Part shown: positions 51,459 to 60,224 of the stretch, piece after piece
Layout: every line of letters starts with the position of its first letter
Position numbering within the stretch: the first letter of the stretch is position 1
Source: JANXUR01 sp038229415
GTDB taxonomy: Bacteria > Acidobacteriota > Terriglobia > Terriglobales > Acidobacteriaceae
Assembly (NCBI GenBank): GCA_038229415.1
Contig: JBBROM010000004.1
Span: 124,001 to 188,000, forward strand
Length of the DNA: 64,000 nucleotides
Reading direction: 5' to 3'
Program-made: the position numbers and the translations under genes
The notes under the pieces: generated by a model
Told to the model about the DNA's origin: nothing
Database searches by the model: none
Seen by the model: the letters and a program-made list of their open reading frames with translations, nothing else

Positions 51459-52835
51459 TCAATGGGGTCGTGTAGGAGCAGGCGAGGGTGAGCTTCGAGG
51501 AGCTGGACTTGGGGATGAGGACGGCATGGGCGCGCTTCGTTGAATCGAAGGCGAGCTGACCGGCCCACTGATGCGGCCACCCGAAGTCGCGCCGCTCCGA
51601 GGAGCGGTTGATCCCGAGGAGTTCCCGCCAAAGCCGCTCGACGACTTGGTCGGCACAACCGAGCGTGGCCCGACCGCCGCCGAAGCTCCATCCACCCGCG
51701 CCACCGGACGCTGCCAACGATCATCCCGCACCGCAAGAACCGGAATCCCGCGACGCACGTCCACAGGGCCACTACTCCGGATTTGGCCGCCAGTTACGAT
51801 CACCACGCCACCACCACCGGAACCTGCGCCACCACCCGTCCGCACTGGCACGACTGGTGCCACTGGAGGCTTGAAGATAACCGGACGAGACGTCATCGTT
51901 GGCATGGAGTTCCACGAGTTCCAGCCACCCGGCGACCACCCCCAACCACATCCGCTGCTGAAGCCCCAACTGCCATAGCGATAGGGCAGCCAACCCCACG
52001 GTGCTGAAGAAACCCAAGTGAAGCCAAAACCGGGATAGAAGATCCACGCACCGTCCGAAAACGGGTTCCAGCCTAGCCCGACGCCATTCGGACGCCACAT
52101 ATTGCCACAGCCACCACCGCCGAAGCTGCCAAAGTAAGAAAGATCGCTCGAGCCGTATCCATAACCCGAGCCGTTGAACGAGGCTTGCAGGTAGCGGTCG
52201 TGATAGTCGCGCTGCTGGCTGTTCCAGTCATCAAACGAATTCTGTTCCACACCGTGCTCCACCTTCGCCTGATTGTTTTCCAGATCAAAATTGGCGGTGT
52301 GGTTCTTTGACACTTCCAGCGAGTCGCCCCCCGCGGTCACTTCCACCGACCCGTGGGTTACAGCCAATTCGGCCTCGCCTGAACTCATCACAAGCCGGAA
52401 AGACGCCGAATGCCGCAACTCGACCCGGCTCTGGGCAAAGTCCAACGTAAACGCGTCATAGCGCCCCGGCTTCAGGTCAAAATAGGAGGTGCCACCATCC
52501 GTCTGCATCTCTGTGACCTTGGTGCCATCGTCGGCCAGCGAAAGCCGCGAAAAGGAAAGATGCGCGCCACCGGCCAGCCGCACGGTGCTGCCATTTTCAA
52601 ACTCCACCTCGGCGCGCGAACCGCTGTTCGTCCAAATTTGCATACCCTCGACCACTGGCATATTGGTGATGGCGGCGTCGAACCCATCGCCGGCGCCCCG
52701 ATCCACCTGAACATTTCCGTCCACGTCGCTCAGACGGACTATGCGCGCATGCGACTCCGCGATTGCGCTGGCTCCCAGCCCGGCGAGCATCACCACGGCC
52801 AGAAAAACTCCACTTGAGAGCTTTCTATTTGGCAT
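51459..52835 (-). CDS. Exported FecR-domain protein with aromatic/Gly-rich middle (DUF6600-like)
   Basis: 458 residues. A signal peptide (1-27) precedes a FecR-like domain (~30-190: VQVDRGAGDGFDAAI, GSTVRLAGGAHLSFSRLSL). Residues ~215-330 are rich in Trp, Tyr, Gly and Phe (PYRYGSWGFSSGCGWGWSPG), as in DUF6600 proteins. The tail (~330-458) is Pro/Ser/Gly-rich low complexity. Probably periplasmic or on the surface; no anti-sigma helix is visible, so a role in sigma-factor control is not supported. The start ATG 52835 has GGGGGTAG upstream and two overlapping inverted repeats just before it. Confidence 0.78.
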   Translation of the reverse strand: MPNRKLSSGVFLAVVMLAGLGASAIAESHARIVRLSDVDGNVQVDRGAGDGFDAAITNMPVVEGMQIWTNSGSRAEVEFENGSTVRLAGGAHLSFSRLSLADDGTKVTEMQTDGGTSYFDLKPGRYDAFTLDFAQSRVELRHSASFRLVMSSGEAELAVTHGSVEVTAGGDSLEVSKNHTANFDLENNQAKVEHGVEQNSFDDWNSQQRDYHDRYLQASFNGSGYGYGSSDLSYFGSFGGGGCGNMWRPNGVGLGWNPFSDGAWIFYPGFGFTWVSSAPWGWLPYRYGSWGFSSGCGWGWSPGGWNSWNSMPTMTSRPVIFKPPVAPVVPVRTGGGAGSGGGGVVIVTGGQIRSSGPVDVRRGIPVLAVRDDRWQRPVARVDGASAAVGPRSVVPTKSSSGFGGNSSGSTAPRSGATSGGRISGPVSSPSIQRSAPMPSSSPSPAPRSSPSPAPTRPH

Positions 52836-52847
52836 AAACTACCCCCA

Positions 52848-52875
52848 GTCCAACAGAAATTGGACGTCTGTTGGA
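52848..52875 (-). promoter_or_regulatory. Inverted repeats just upstream of the FecR-domain gene
   Basis: TCCAACAGA (52849-52857) and TCTGTTGGA (52867-52875) form a perfect 9-bp dyad around 9 nt. An overlapping, mutually exclusive hairpin uses GTCCAA (52848-52853) with TTGGAC (52860-52865). The structure ends 12 bp before the start codon, next to the Shine-Dalgarno. Confidence 0.5.
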
Positions 52876-52979
52876 TGTGATGCCCAATTCTACGCCGAAG
52901 TTGTCGGCATTATGTCTAGGAACTTGTTCGAGTTTGCAGTCGGGAGGACGGGCTGTGGGGCTATACAGCAACTGAGCGA

Positions 52980-53690
52980 TTAGCGATCCGTGGCGGCACC
53001 GGCCATCGCCAAAATCCGCTCCGCGCGCTGCCGTACAATGTGGATCACGCTCTTGTCGTCGGCAATACTGCGCAGAATCGGCGCAATCGCCCCTGGCTCA
53101 CTGGCTGATTGCGACTTTAGCATCTCTTCCAACCTACGGATTTCCTCGTCGAGCGCGAGCTTCTGATAGCTGTGATAGTAGGTAAGGCGGCGGCCAGATT
53201 CGAGCGTCAGTGCCATGTTTTGTAAGATGCGGGTCAGGTCCTGCACTGGCTCCAGCGCGGAGTAGTTGTAGGTTTGCGCGGAAACACGACCGTCCTCCTG
53301 GTATGAAAGCGTTTTATTGCCGGTAAATGCCAGGTTGCCCTTGTTGTAGGCCATCGGTTTTTCAAAGTGCTTGGCTTGCCCAGCGAGACGAAACATCTTA
53401 GCCGTAACTGCCGGAGAAACAATGAATCGAGTCTCGAACGGGTCACCCTCTGCATCTGGAGATAGCTTGCCCATGGACCGATAAACCGCTTCGCCGCTGG
53501 TGGCAACTTCCAGCACATAGTGCTCCGGCGATGAGCTGGGGAAGTCCAGCGTAAATACGATTCGTGGCCCGCTCTGGGCTTGCGCAGCAGGTGGAGTCGG
53601 CACCTGACCCCACGCGGCTCCCACGGCAAACGTAAGCACCGTCGCCGCCGTTCCACAGATAGCGTTTTTCCAATTTTGCAAAACTCTCAA
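52980..53690 (-). CDS. Hypothetical exported protein coupled to ruvC
   Basis: 236 residues from TTG 53690 (TAGGAG upstream), overlapping the ruvC stop by 4 bp (TTGA). A signal peptide ends near AAWGQ. The mature part has a beta-rich first half (PRIVFTLDFPSSSPEHYVLEVATSG) and a helical second half ending in AERILAMAG. No family recognised. Its tight coupling with ruvC is probably positional. Confidence 0.72.
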   Translation of the reverse strand: MRVLQNWKNAICGTAATVLTFAVGAAWGQVPTPPAAQAQSGPRIVFTLDFPSSSPEHYVLEVATSGEAVYRSMGKLSPDAEGDPFETRFIVSPAVTAKMFRLAGQAKHFEKPMAYNKGNLAFTGNKTLSYQEDGRVSAQTYNYSALEPVQDLTRILQNMALTLESGRRLTYYHSYQKLALDEEIRRLEEMLKSQSASEPGAIAPILRSIADDKSVIHIVRQRAERILAMAGAATDR

Positions 53691-54202
53691 CGAACTCCTA
53701 CCCCTTGGCGAGCCCGGGTGGCTGCGGTGTGCAGATGGCAGATCGCTATGGCCAAGGCATCAGCGGCGTCGGCTGGCTCGGGGATTTCTTCTAGCCGAAG
53801 CAATCTTGCCACCATGTGCTGCACCTGCGATTTTTCCGCCTTGCCGTAGCCCACCACGGCACACTTGATGGTGAGCGGGGCGTACTCCGCGACCGTCAGG
53901 CCTGCCGATGAGGCGGCCAGCATCGCAACCCCACGCACTTGCCCCAACTTCAGCGCCGACTTGGCATTGACGGAGTAGAAAACCTCTTCGATCGCGACTT
54001 CCTCTGGCTTATGTTCAGCGATGAGGCTGCCCAGTTCCCGAAACACGCGGTCCAGGCGGGTCGCCATGGCCTCCCGGGGTGAAAGCTTGATTGCTCCGCA
54101 GACTCGGCAGGCGAGCGTATCGTCGGCCCGCATGTCCACCACGCCGAAGCCGGTGTACTCGGTGCCGCAATCAATTCCTAGAACTCGGCTAAGTACCTGC
54201 AC
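53687..54202 (-). CDS. ruvC: Crossover junction endodeoxyribonuclease RuvC
   Basis: 171 residues from GTG 54202. The RNase-H-like fold has the acidic residues of LGIDCGTEYTGFGVV (~9), EEVAIEEVFYSVNAKSALKLG (two parts, ~66-86) and AADALAIAICH near 150. It resolves Holliday junctions. ruvA and ruvB are not in the window. Confidence 0.95.
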   Translation of the reverse strand: MQVLSRVLGIDCGTEYTGFGVVDMRADDTLACRVCGAIKLSPREAMATRLDRVFRELGSLIAEHKPEEVAIEEVFYSVNAKSALKLGQVRGVAMLAASSAGLTVAEYAPLTIKCAVVGYGKAEKSQVQHMVARLLRLEEIPEPADAADALAIAICHLHTAATRARQGVGVR

Positions 54203-54228
54203 ATTTTTACCCTAGTGCCGAGTCTACC

Positions 54229-54429
54229 TCAGCAGCAGCGGGGACGGCGTGCCTTGGCAGTTTCCGTTTCGCGGCGAAAGGCAGCGTAAGCAGCGCACGA
54301 GGACGCCGTTTCGTGGCGCAACAGGAAGCGATCGTAGGCCGCTTCATCGAAGATTTCGCGGAGCGCGGCATACACCAACTCGACTCCGCGGCGCAGCTTG
54401 GCCCAGAAGCTTACGGATGCATCCGTCAT
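54229..54429 (-). CDS. ybdD: YbdD/YjiX-family small protein partnering CstA
   Basis: 66 residues from ATG 54429, with AAGGAGG 4 nt upstream. It overlaps the cstA stop by ATGA. YbdD-like features are the length, the FDEAAYDRFLLRH stretch and the C-terminal RPRCC. In E. coli such proteins work with CstA or BtsT in pyruvate or peptide uptake. It is short enough to be missed by length filters, but order and motif are clear. Confidence 0.85.
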   Translation of the reverse strand: MTDASVSFWAKLRRGVELVYAALREIFDEAAYDRFLLRHETASSCAAYAAFRRETETAKARRPRCC

Positions 54430-56480
54430 GCCGCCTCCTTTTCGTAATGCGATTCCACAAACGGCGCTTCCCTCACCTGCGCTGGCGTTCGTCCGGTGAT
54501 GACTCGCCACCAGACAGCAGCGGCCTCCAGCACGACGACCGCCACCAAGGACACCAGCACTGCGGTGACTACGGCATCCAACCGATCATTGAAGATGAGG
54601 CGGCTGAGTTCCGTGCGGGCAGGATTGGCGGCAAGTTGTCCCTGCAAAAGATTGGCATGGGCCCAGAAGCCGAGGCGAGGATTCGCGTCAAATACCTTCT
54701 GGAAAGCCGCCGTGAACGTGACCGTCACCAGCCACAGCAGTGGCACCAGCGTGACCCACATATGCCGCGCGCGGCCGGACTTCACGATGATCGTCGTGGC
54801 CACGCACAGCGCCACCGCGGCCAGCAGCTGATTCGAGATGCCAAACAACGGCCACAACGAATTGATGCCGCCGTAGGGGTCGCCGACCGCCTCCCACAAG
54901 AAATATCCCCACATCGCAACGACCATACCGCTCGTCAGCAGAATGCTGGGATACCAACTCGTTCGCCCCAGCGGCTTCCAAAAATGGCCGAGCGCATCTT
55001 GCAACATAAAGCGGCCAACCCGCGTGCCTGCGTCGAGTACGGTGAGGATGAACAACGCCTCGAACATGATGGCGAAGTGGTACCAGATCGCCATCACCGC
55101 TTGGCCGCCCAGGCTGCTGGCAAAAATTTGCGCCATCCCCACGGCAAACGTCGGCGCGCCGCCGGTGCGGTTGAAGAGCGTCGTCTCGCCAACGGCGCAC
55201 GCGAGCGCTGCCATCTGATCCGCCGTCACCGCGTAACCCCAGCCGCTGATAGTCGCGGCGGCGGCAGCGGGAGCCGCACCCACAATCCCCGCCGGACTGC
55301 TGATTGCAAAGTACACGCCCGGATCGAGCACGCATGCCGCGATCATCGCCATCACCGCCACGCTCGATTCGGCCATCATCGCGCCATAGCCCACCAGCCG
55401 CGTTTCGGTTTCGCGCATGATGAGCTTCGGCGTCGTCCCGCTGGAGATGAGCGCGTGAAAGCCGCTGACGGCGCCACAAGCGATGGTGATGAACGCGAAC
55501 GGAAAAATCTTCCCCGCGAACACGGGGCCGGTTCCGTCAATAAATTGCGTGAGCGCTGGCATATGCAACTGTGGACTCACCGCAAAGATTCCCAGCGCCA
55601 GCGACGCAATCGTGCCCAGCTTCACAAACGTGCTCAGGTAATCGCGCGGGGCCAGCAACAGCCACACCGGCAGAGCCGACGCCGCGAATCCGTACACGAT
55701 GATGATCACAGTGAGCGCCGCGCCAGAGAGTGTAAACGCCGCTGCCCACGACGGCGTTTGTGATACCCACTGCCCGCCAAATATGGCCAGCATGGTCAAG
55801 GCAAATCCGATTGCGGATGTTTCCAGCACTTTGCCCGGACGCACGTGCCGCAGATACACGCCCATCAGCAGCGCGATAGGAATCGTCATGGCAATGGTGA
55901 ACGTGCCCCACGGACTCGCGCGCAGCGCATTCACCACAACAAATGCCACCGCTGCTAGCAGAATTACGATGATGCTGATGACGGCGACGTAGGCGACGAA
56001 GCCACCGGTTTTACCGACCTCCTGCCGCGCCATCTCGGTGAGCGACTTGCCGTCGCGACGCACCGAGCAGACGAGAATCACAAAATCCTGCACGCAGCCG
56101 CCCAGCAGCGCACCGATGATGATCCACAAGGTGCCGGGCAGATAGCCGAACTGCGCGGCCAATACCGGCCCGACCAACGGACCCGGCCCGGCGATCGCGG
56201 CAAAGTGATGTCCGAACACCACCCACTTGTTGGTGGGGATGAAGTCGCGGCCATCGTCGAGCCGCTCCGCCGGAGTGGCACGGCGCGAGTCGAGGCCCAT
56301 CACTTTGAGCGCGATAAATCGGCTGTAGAAGCGATATCCCAAGGCGTAGCTGCAAAACGCCGCCAGCACCAGCCACATAGCGTTGATGGATTCGCCCCGC
56401 CGCAGCGCAATCGTCGCGAGTGCGAATGCGCCCAGCCCGGCAACGGCGAGCCAAATCAGAGTTCGTGTCCACTTCGGCAT
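54426..56480 (-). CDS. cstA: Carbon starvation protein A (pyruvate/peptide transporter)
   Basis: About 684 residues from ATG 56480, with roughly 16-18 helices. The N-terminal CstA domain has FGHHFAAIAGPGPLVGPVLA near residue 80 and GGCVQDFVILV near 128; the C-terminal domain contains FGISNQLLAAVALCVATT near 590. CstA/BtsT proteins take up pyruvate or small peptides during carbon limitation. It is coupled to ybdD downstream. An in-frame TTG one codon earlier (56483) is the alternative. Confidence 0.94.
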   Translation of the reverse strand: MPKWTRTLIWLAVAGLGAFALATIALRRGESINAMWLVLAAFCSYALGYRFYSRFIALKVMGLDSRRATPAERLDDGRDFIPTNKWVVFGHHFAAIAGPGPLVGPVLAAQFGYLPGTLWIIIGALLGGCVQDFVILVCSVRRDGKSLTEMARQEVGKTGGFVAYVAVISIIVILLAAVAFVVVNALRASPWGTFTIAMTIPIALLMGVYLRHVRPGKVLETSAIGFALTMLAIFGGQWVSQTPSWAAAFTLSGAALTVIIIVYGFAASALPVWLLLAPRDYLSTFVKLGTIASLALGIFAVSPQLHMPALTQFIDGTGPVFAGKIFPFAFITIACGAVSGFHALISSGTTPKLIMRETETRLVGYGAMMAESSVAVMAMIAACVLDPGVYFAISSPAGIVGAAPAAAAATISGWGYAVTADQMAALACAVGETTLFNRTGGAPTFAVGMAQIFASSLGGQAVMAIWYHFAIMFEALFILTVLDAGTRVGRFMLQDALGHFWKPLGRTSWYPSILLTSGMVVAMWGYFLWEAVGDPYGGINSLWPLFGISNQLLAAVALCVATTIIVKSGRARHMWVTLVPLLWLVTVTFTAAFQKVFDANPRLGFWAHANLLQGQLAANPARTELSRLIFNDRLDAVVTAVLVSLVAVVVLEAAAVWWRVITGRTPAQVREAPFVESHYEKEAA

Positions 56481-56623
56481 CAAATACTCTTGTCTCCAGT
56501 TTCAAACCTGCAATATGCCCGCGCCATATTCTTCGCTAAAGGAGCCAACAAACGCAACTATACGGGGACATGCACCCCCAACCCGTGATAGCGCGCGCCG
56601 TCAAGCAGTTCACTGAGGCAGAC

Positions 56624-56792
56624 ACGGTAGAGCGGGGCTTCCAATCCCGCGTTGAAGGCTGCACAGGCAGCAAGGCTTTAGCCGCTGGGGTAAGGGTATC
56701 CGCTCGAAGTACGAAAGAAATCTTATCTCTGGGGCTAAAGCCAGTTCCATTCTGGCGCGCTTTACGCGGGGCTAGAAGCCCCGCTCTACCGT
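56624..56792. repeat. Inverted-repeat intergenic element upstream of cstA
   Basis: A perfect 18-bp inverted repeat (ACGGTAGAGCGGGGCTTC at 56624-56641; its complement at 56775-56792) encloses ~130 bp with smaller GGCTTTAGCC/GGCTAAAGCC pairs. It has no ORF. Its form is that of a dispersed palindromic element. It lies in a 464-bp gap (56481-56944) between cstA and the Asp-box gene; the rest of this gap holds only the terminator-like hairpin at 56897. Confidence 0.75.
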
Positions 56793-56896
56793 TCCTGCCT
56801 CGATTCGAGAGCCAAAGGCGGTGCGAACAGAAAATTACCGTTCTTAGCCAGTCGGGCGGAAATTCCGCTACTGCCTTAGTCTTCCCTGAACAGAAT

Positions 56897-56934
56897 AAAG
56901 CCCCACTCCCTACCGGAATGGGGCTTCGTTTTTT
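56897..56934. terminator. Terminator-like hairpin after the 1055-residue Asp-box gene
   Basis: AAGCCCCACTCC and GGAATGGGGCTT form a 12-bp stem with one mismatch. TTTTTT follows on the plus strand and TTTATTCT on the minus strand. The minus-strand gene stops 11 bp away, so it should act mainly there, but it can serve both directions. Confidence 0.75.
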
Positions 56935-56944
56935 CACCACTTAC

Positions 56945-59900
56945 CTACTGCCCCGCCAACACCACCGCGGGAACCTGCTTGGCCTTCACCATATCGTTGA
57001 CGGCCTGCACGTCCTTGTCGCGGATTTGGTTCCACTGCGCCAGCAGCGGAGTTAGTTCGGCGTTCAACTTATCAAACACATCGTATTGCTGCTGCGTGGG
57101 CGCGAAGTCGGACTCCACGCTGCCTTGCAGCGCATGCAGACGCTCGTCAATCAGGACGGGGAAACCGAGATTACCTTCTGACGCCTTGATCTTCACCTGC
57201 AACATCTGCTCCTCGACAGGCGTCATCTTCTTGTCGAGCGCTTCGGCAGCAGTGGCGATGTCCTTGAACTGGGCATCGCTGCCCATGCGCTTTTGCAGCG
57301 ATTTGAGCTGCGCGCGGGTGTCGCGAATCTGGTTGATCGCGGTGTGCAGGTTAATCAGGCTGGTGTTGATGCGCACGGCGAGTTCATACTGCTTGGCTTG
57401 CTCGGCGGCGGTGGAAGTAACGCGCGGATCAATACGCAACTCAAAGGGCTGGGTGTAGCTTTTGCCCGCAACGGTGAGCCGCACCTGATACGCGCCCGGC
57501 GGCATGGCGATGCCGCGCGAGCGGAAGTCGCCGGAAACTTCACCGGGAATCTTGACCGGGCCTTCGGTACGGAAGTCCCAGTAGAAGCGGTTTAGGCCTG
57601 CTTCCGCTGGCAACCGGTCCGACGGAAGTTCCTGATCGGGCCATTCCTGCGGCTGATCGTCCTTGGGCTTTTCTAGGCTGGAGTACTTGCGCACCACTTT
57701 CCCGCTGGCGTCGAGCACTTCGAGGGTGATCTCTTCTTTTTCTTTTAGAGCCGCCCTGAGGAAGTAGTCAATCGCCACACCTTGCGGCGGGTTGATGGCT
57801 ACGGGACGGCGCTTGTCTATGCCCCCGGCGAAGCGCCAGCGATACGAAACGGGCGGCGTAAACAGATGCGCATCTTCTGACGCGATGCTGCCCGCAGCCT
57901 GGCGCAGCGGCGCGATATTGTCGAGCACCCAGAACGCGCGGCCGTGTGTAGCCAGCGCGAGGTCGTCGCCCTTAATGATCAGGTCGTGAATCGGAGTCTG
58001 CGGCAGGTTCAGCTTGAGCGCCTGCCAGTTGGCTCCGCCGTTGAAGGAAACGTAAACCCCGGTTTCCGTGCCCGCGAACAGCAGGCCGCGCTTGCTGGGA
58101 TCCTCGCGCATCGAGCGCAGAAAACTACCTTCAGGAATGCCGTTGACGATCTTCGCCCAGCTCTTGCCGGAGTCGGTCGTCTTAAACAGGTAGGGCTTCA
58201 GGTCGTCGAGCTTGTAGCGATTGACGGCAGCATACGCCGTGCCCGCTTCAAACGGCGAAGCTTCGATCATGCTCACCTGCGCCCATTCCAGATTGTCGCC
58301 GGTCTTGGGGGTCACGTTTTCCCAGCTTTTACCGCCGTCGCGAGTTACGTGAATCAAGCCATCATCGGTTCCGGCCCAGATGACGCCTGCTTGCTTGGGC
58401 GATTCTGCAATGGTAAACACGGTGTTGTAGACTTCAACCGAAGTGTTGTCCTTGGTGAGCGGCCCGCCTGAGGATTGTTGCTTGGACTTATCATTCCGCG
58501 TCAGGTCAGGGCTGATAATCGCCCAGCTCTTGCCTTGGTCGGAGCTTTTGAACACGTGTTCGGTGGCTGTATAAAGCGTGTTGGGGTCGTTCGGAGAAAT
58601 CTGCACTGGCTGAGTCCACGCCAGGCGATATTTCAAATCGGCTGCACCGTGGCCTGACATATCTTCCGGCCACACGGCAATATCCTGCACCTGCTCGGCT
58701 TTGCGGTCGTAACGATTTAGATGGCCGCCGTTGTCGCCCGCATAAATTAAGTCAGGGTCGCGCGGATCCACTACGATGTAGCCGCTCTCGCCGCCAGACA
58801 CTTCATACCAATGCCGCTCGCTGATATAGCCATCATCGGTGCGTGCAGCGATGCCAACGGTCGTGTTGTCCTGCTGCGCGCCATAGAGGTGATACAAGAA
58901 TCGGGTGTCGGCGGAGACGTGGTAGAACTGCGCCGTCGGCTGGTTGTATTCGCTGCTCCAATTGAGGCCACCATCGAGCGTAACCGTGGCACCACCGTCG
59001 CTGCTGTTGATAATGCGGTTCGGGTTCACCGGATCAATCCACAGGCCGTGATGATCGCCGTGCGGCGCCGGCAGCAGGCTCAGTGTCTTGCCGCCATCGG
59101 TGGACTTCAGTAGTCCGGTATTCGCGATGTAGATGGTGTCGAGGCTCTTGGGGTCGGCCCAAATGTGCGTGAAGTACCAAGCACGTTGGCGAATCCGCTG
59201 CTCGTCGTTGGACTTGGTCCACTTTTCGCCGCCATCGTCGGAAACATAGAGTCCGCCTTCTTCGGCTTCCACCAGCGCGTAGATGCGATCCGAGTTGGCC
59301 CCGGAAACTGCGACGCCAATGCGACCGAGAATGCTCTTGGGGAATCCGCCGCCTTCGATCCGCTTCCACGTCGCGCCAGCGTCGCTGGACTTGTACAGTC
59401 CACTGCCCGGCCCGCCGCTAACGAGGTCGTAGGGCGAACGCCGAATCTGGTACATCGCTGCCCACAGCACGTTGGCATTGTTCGGATCGAAGATCACCTG
59501 AATCGCGCCGGTGTTCTCGTCCTTGCTTAGAACTTTGTCCCACGTCTTGCCGCCATCCATGGTGCGATACACGCCGCGCATTTCGTTCGGGCCATAGGCA
59601 TGGCCCAGCGCGGCGACGTAAGCGACATCGGGATTCTTGGGATGCACAATCACTGAGCCGATATGTTGAGAATCTTTCAGGCCGATATTTTTCCAGGTCT
59701 TGCCCGCGTCCACTGATTTGTACACGCCGTCGCCGACGGTGATGTTGCCGCGCAGGCAAGCCTCGCCTGAGCCAACGTAAATCACATTGGGGTCGCTCTG
59801 CGCCACGGCAATCGCGCCGACGGATGAGATCGTGGTGCTGTCGGTTAGTGGCGTCCAACTCTTGCCAGCGTCGGTCGTCTTCCACACGCCTCCCGCCACT

Positions 59901-60112
59901 GCGCCAAAGTAGAACGTGTAGGGATTCCCCGGGATGCCGGCGACAGCCAACGCACGGCCTCCGCGAAATGGCCCGACCTGGCGGTACTTGAGTCCCTTAA
60001 ACACGCTTTCATCAATAACTTGAGCCAACGCACCTTGGGCGAACACAATTCCGGCGCACAGCGATACCACTAGCACTCCGGCCCACAGGGCCAATGAACG
60101 CTTGCGATTCAT
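56945..60112 (-). CDS. Exported VPS10/sortilin-like Asp-box propeller protein
   Basis: 1055 residues. A signal peptide (1-31) is followed by a large propeller up to ~750, with ten or so Asp boxes (TTDAGKSW, SVDAGKTW, TMDGGKTW, SSDAGATW, STDGGKT, SSDQGKSW, TRDGGKSW, TTDSGKSW, SFNGGANW). Then comes FWVLDNIAPLRQ and a beta-rich domain (~760-900), and a helical C-terminal region (~920-1050). Members are often labelled glycosyl hydrolases, but no catalytic acids can be named here. GAGG precedes ATG 60112. Confidence 0.88.
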   Translation of the reverse strand: MNRKRSLALWAGVLVVSLCAGIVFAQGALAQVIDESVFKGLKYRQVGPFRGGRALAVAGIPGNPYTFYFGAVAGGVWKTTDAGKSWTPLTDSTTISSVGAIAVAQSDPNVIYVGSGEACLRGNITVGDGVYKSVDAGKTWKNIGLKDSQHIGSVIVHPKNPDVAYVAALGHAYGPNEMRGVYRTMDGGKTWDKVLSKDENTGAIQVIFDPNNANVLWAAMYQIRRSPYDLVSGGPGSGLYKSSDAGATWKRIEGGGFPKSILGRIGVAVSGANSDRIYALVEAEEGGLYVSDDGGEKWTKSNDEQRIRQRAWYFTHIWADPKSLDTIYIANTGLLKSTDGGKTLSLLPAPHGDHHGLWIDPVNPNRIINSSDGGATVTLDGGLNWSSEYNQPTAQFYHVSADTRFLYHLYGAQQDNTTVGIAARTDDGYISERHWYEVSGGESGYIVVDPRDPDLIYAGDNGGHLNRYDRKAEQVQDIAVWPEDMSGHGAADLKYRLAWTQPVQISPNDPNTLYTATEHVFKSSDQGKSWAIISPDLTRNDKSKQQSSGGPLTKDNTSVEVYNTVFTIAESPKQAGVIWAGTDDGLIHVTRDGGKSWENVTPKTGDNLEWAQVSMIEASPFEAGTAYAAVNRYKLDDLKPYLFKTTDSGKSWAKIVNGIPEGSFLRSMREDPSKRGLLFAGTETGVYVSFNGGANWQALKLNLPQTPIHDLIIKGDDLALATHGRAFWVLDNIAPLRQAAGSIASEDAHLFTPPVSYRWRFAGGIDKRRPVAINPPQGVAIDYFLRAALKEKEEITLEVLDASGKVVRKYSSLEKPKDDQPQEWPDQELPSDRLPAEAGLNRFYWDFRTEGPVKIPGEVSGDFRSRGIAMPPGAYQVRLTVAGKSYTQPFELRIDPRVTSTAAEQAKQYELAVRINTSLINLHTAINQIRDTRAQLKSLQKRMGSDAQFKDIATAAEALDKKMTPVEEQMLQVKIKASEGNLGFPVLIDERLHALQGSVESDFAPTQQQYDVFDKLNAELTPLLAQWNQIRDKDVQAVNDMVKAKQVPAVVLAGQ

Positions 60113-60224
60113 GGGAGAAACCTCAGTTTCGGTAGGATGTACTGAAAAGATGACATGCTCATATTACTACTGGCGGTAGTGATTTAGAAATTCGAGCGGA
60201 AGTCGACCGGGCTTCACCATCGCA

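Noticed and set aside
54249..55763. 504-residue ORF antisense to cstA
   Set aside because: It is Arg/His-rich with no recognisable fold; the cstA frame opposite is convincing.
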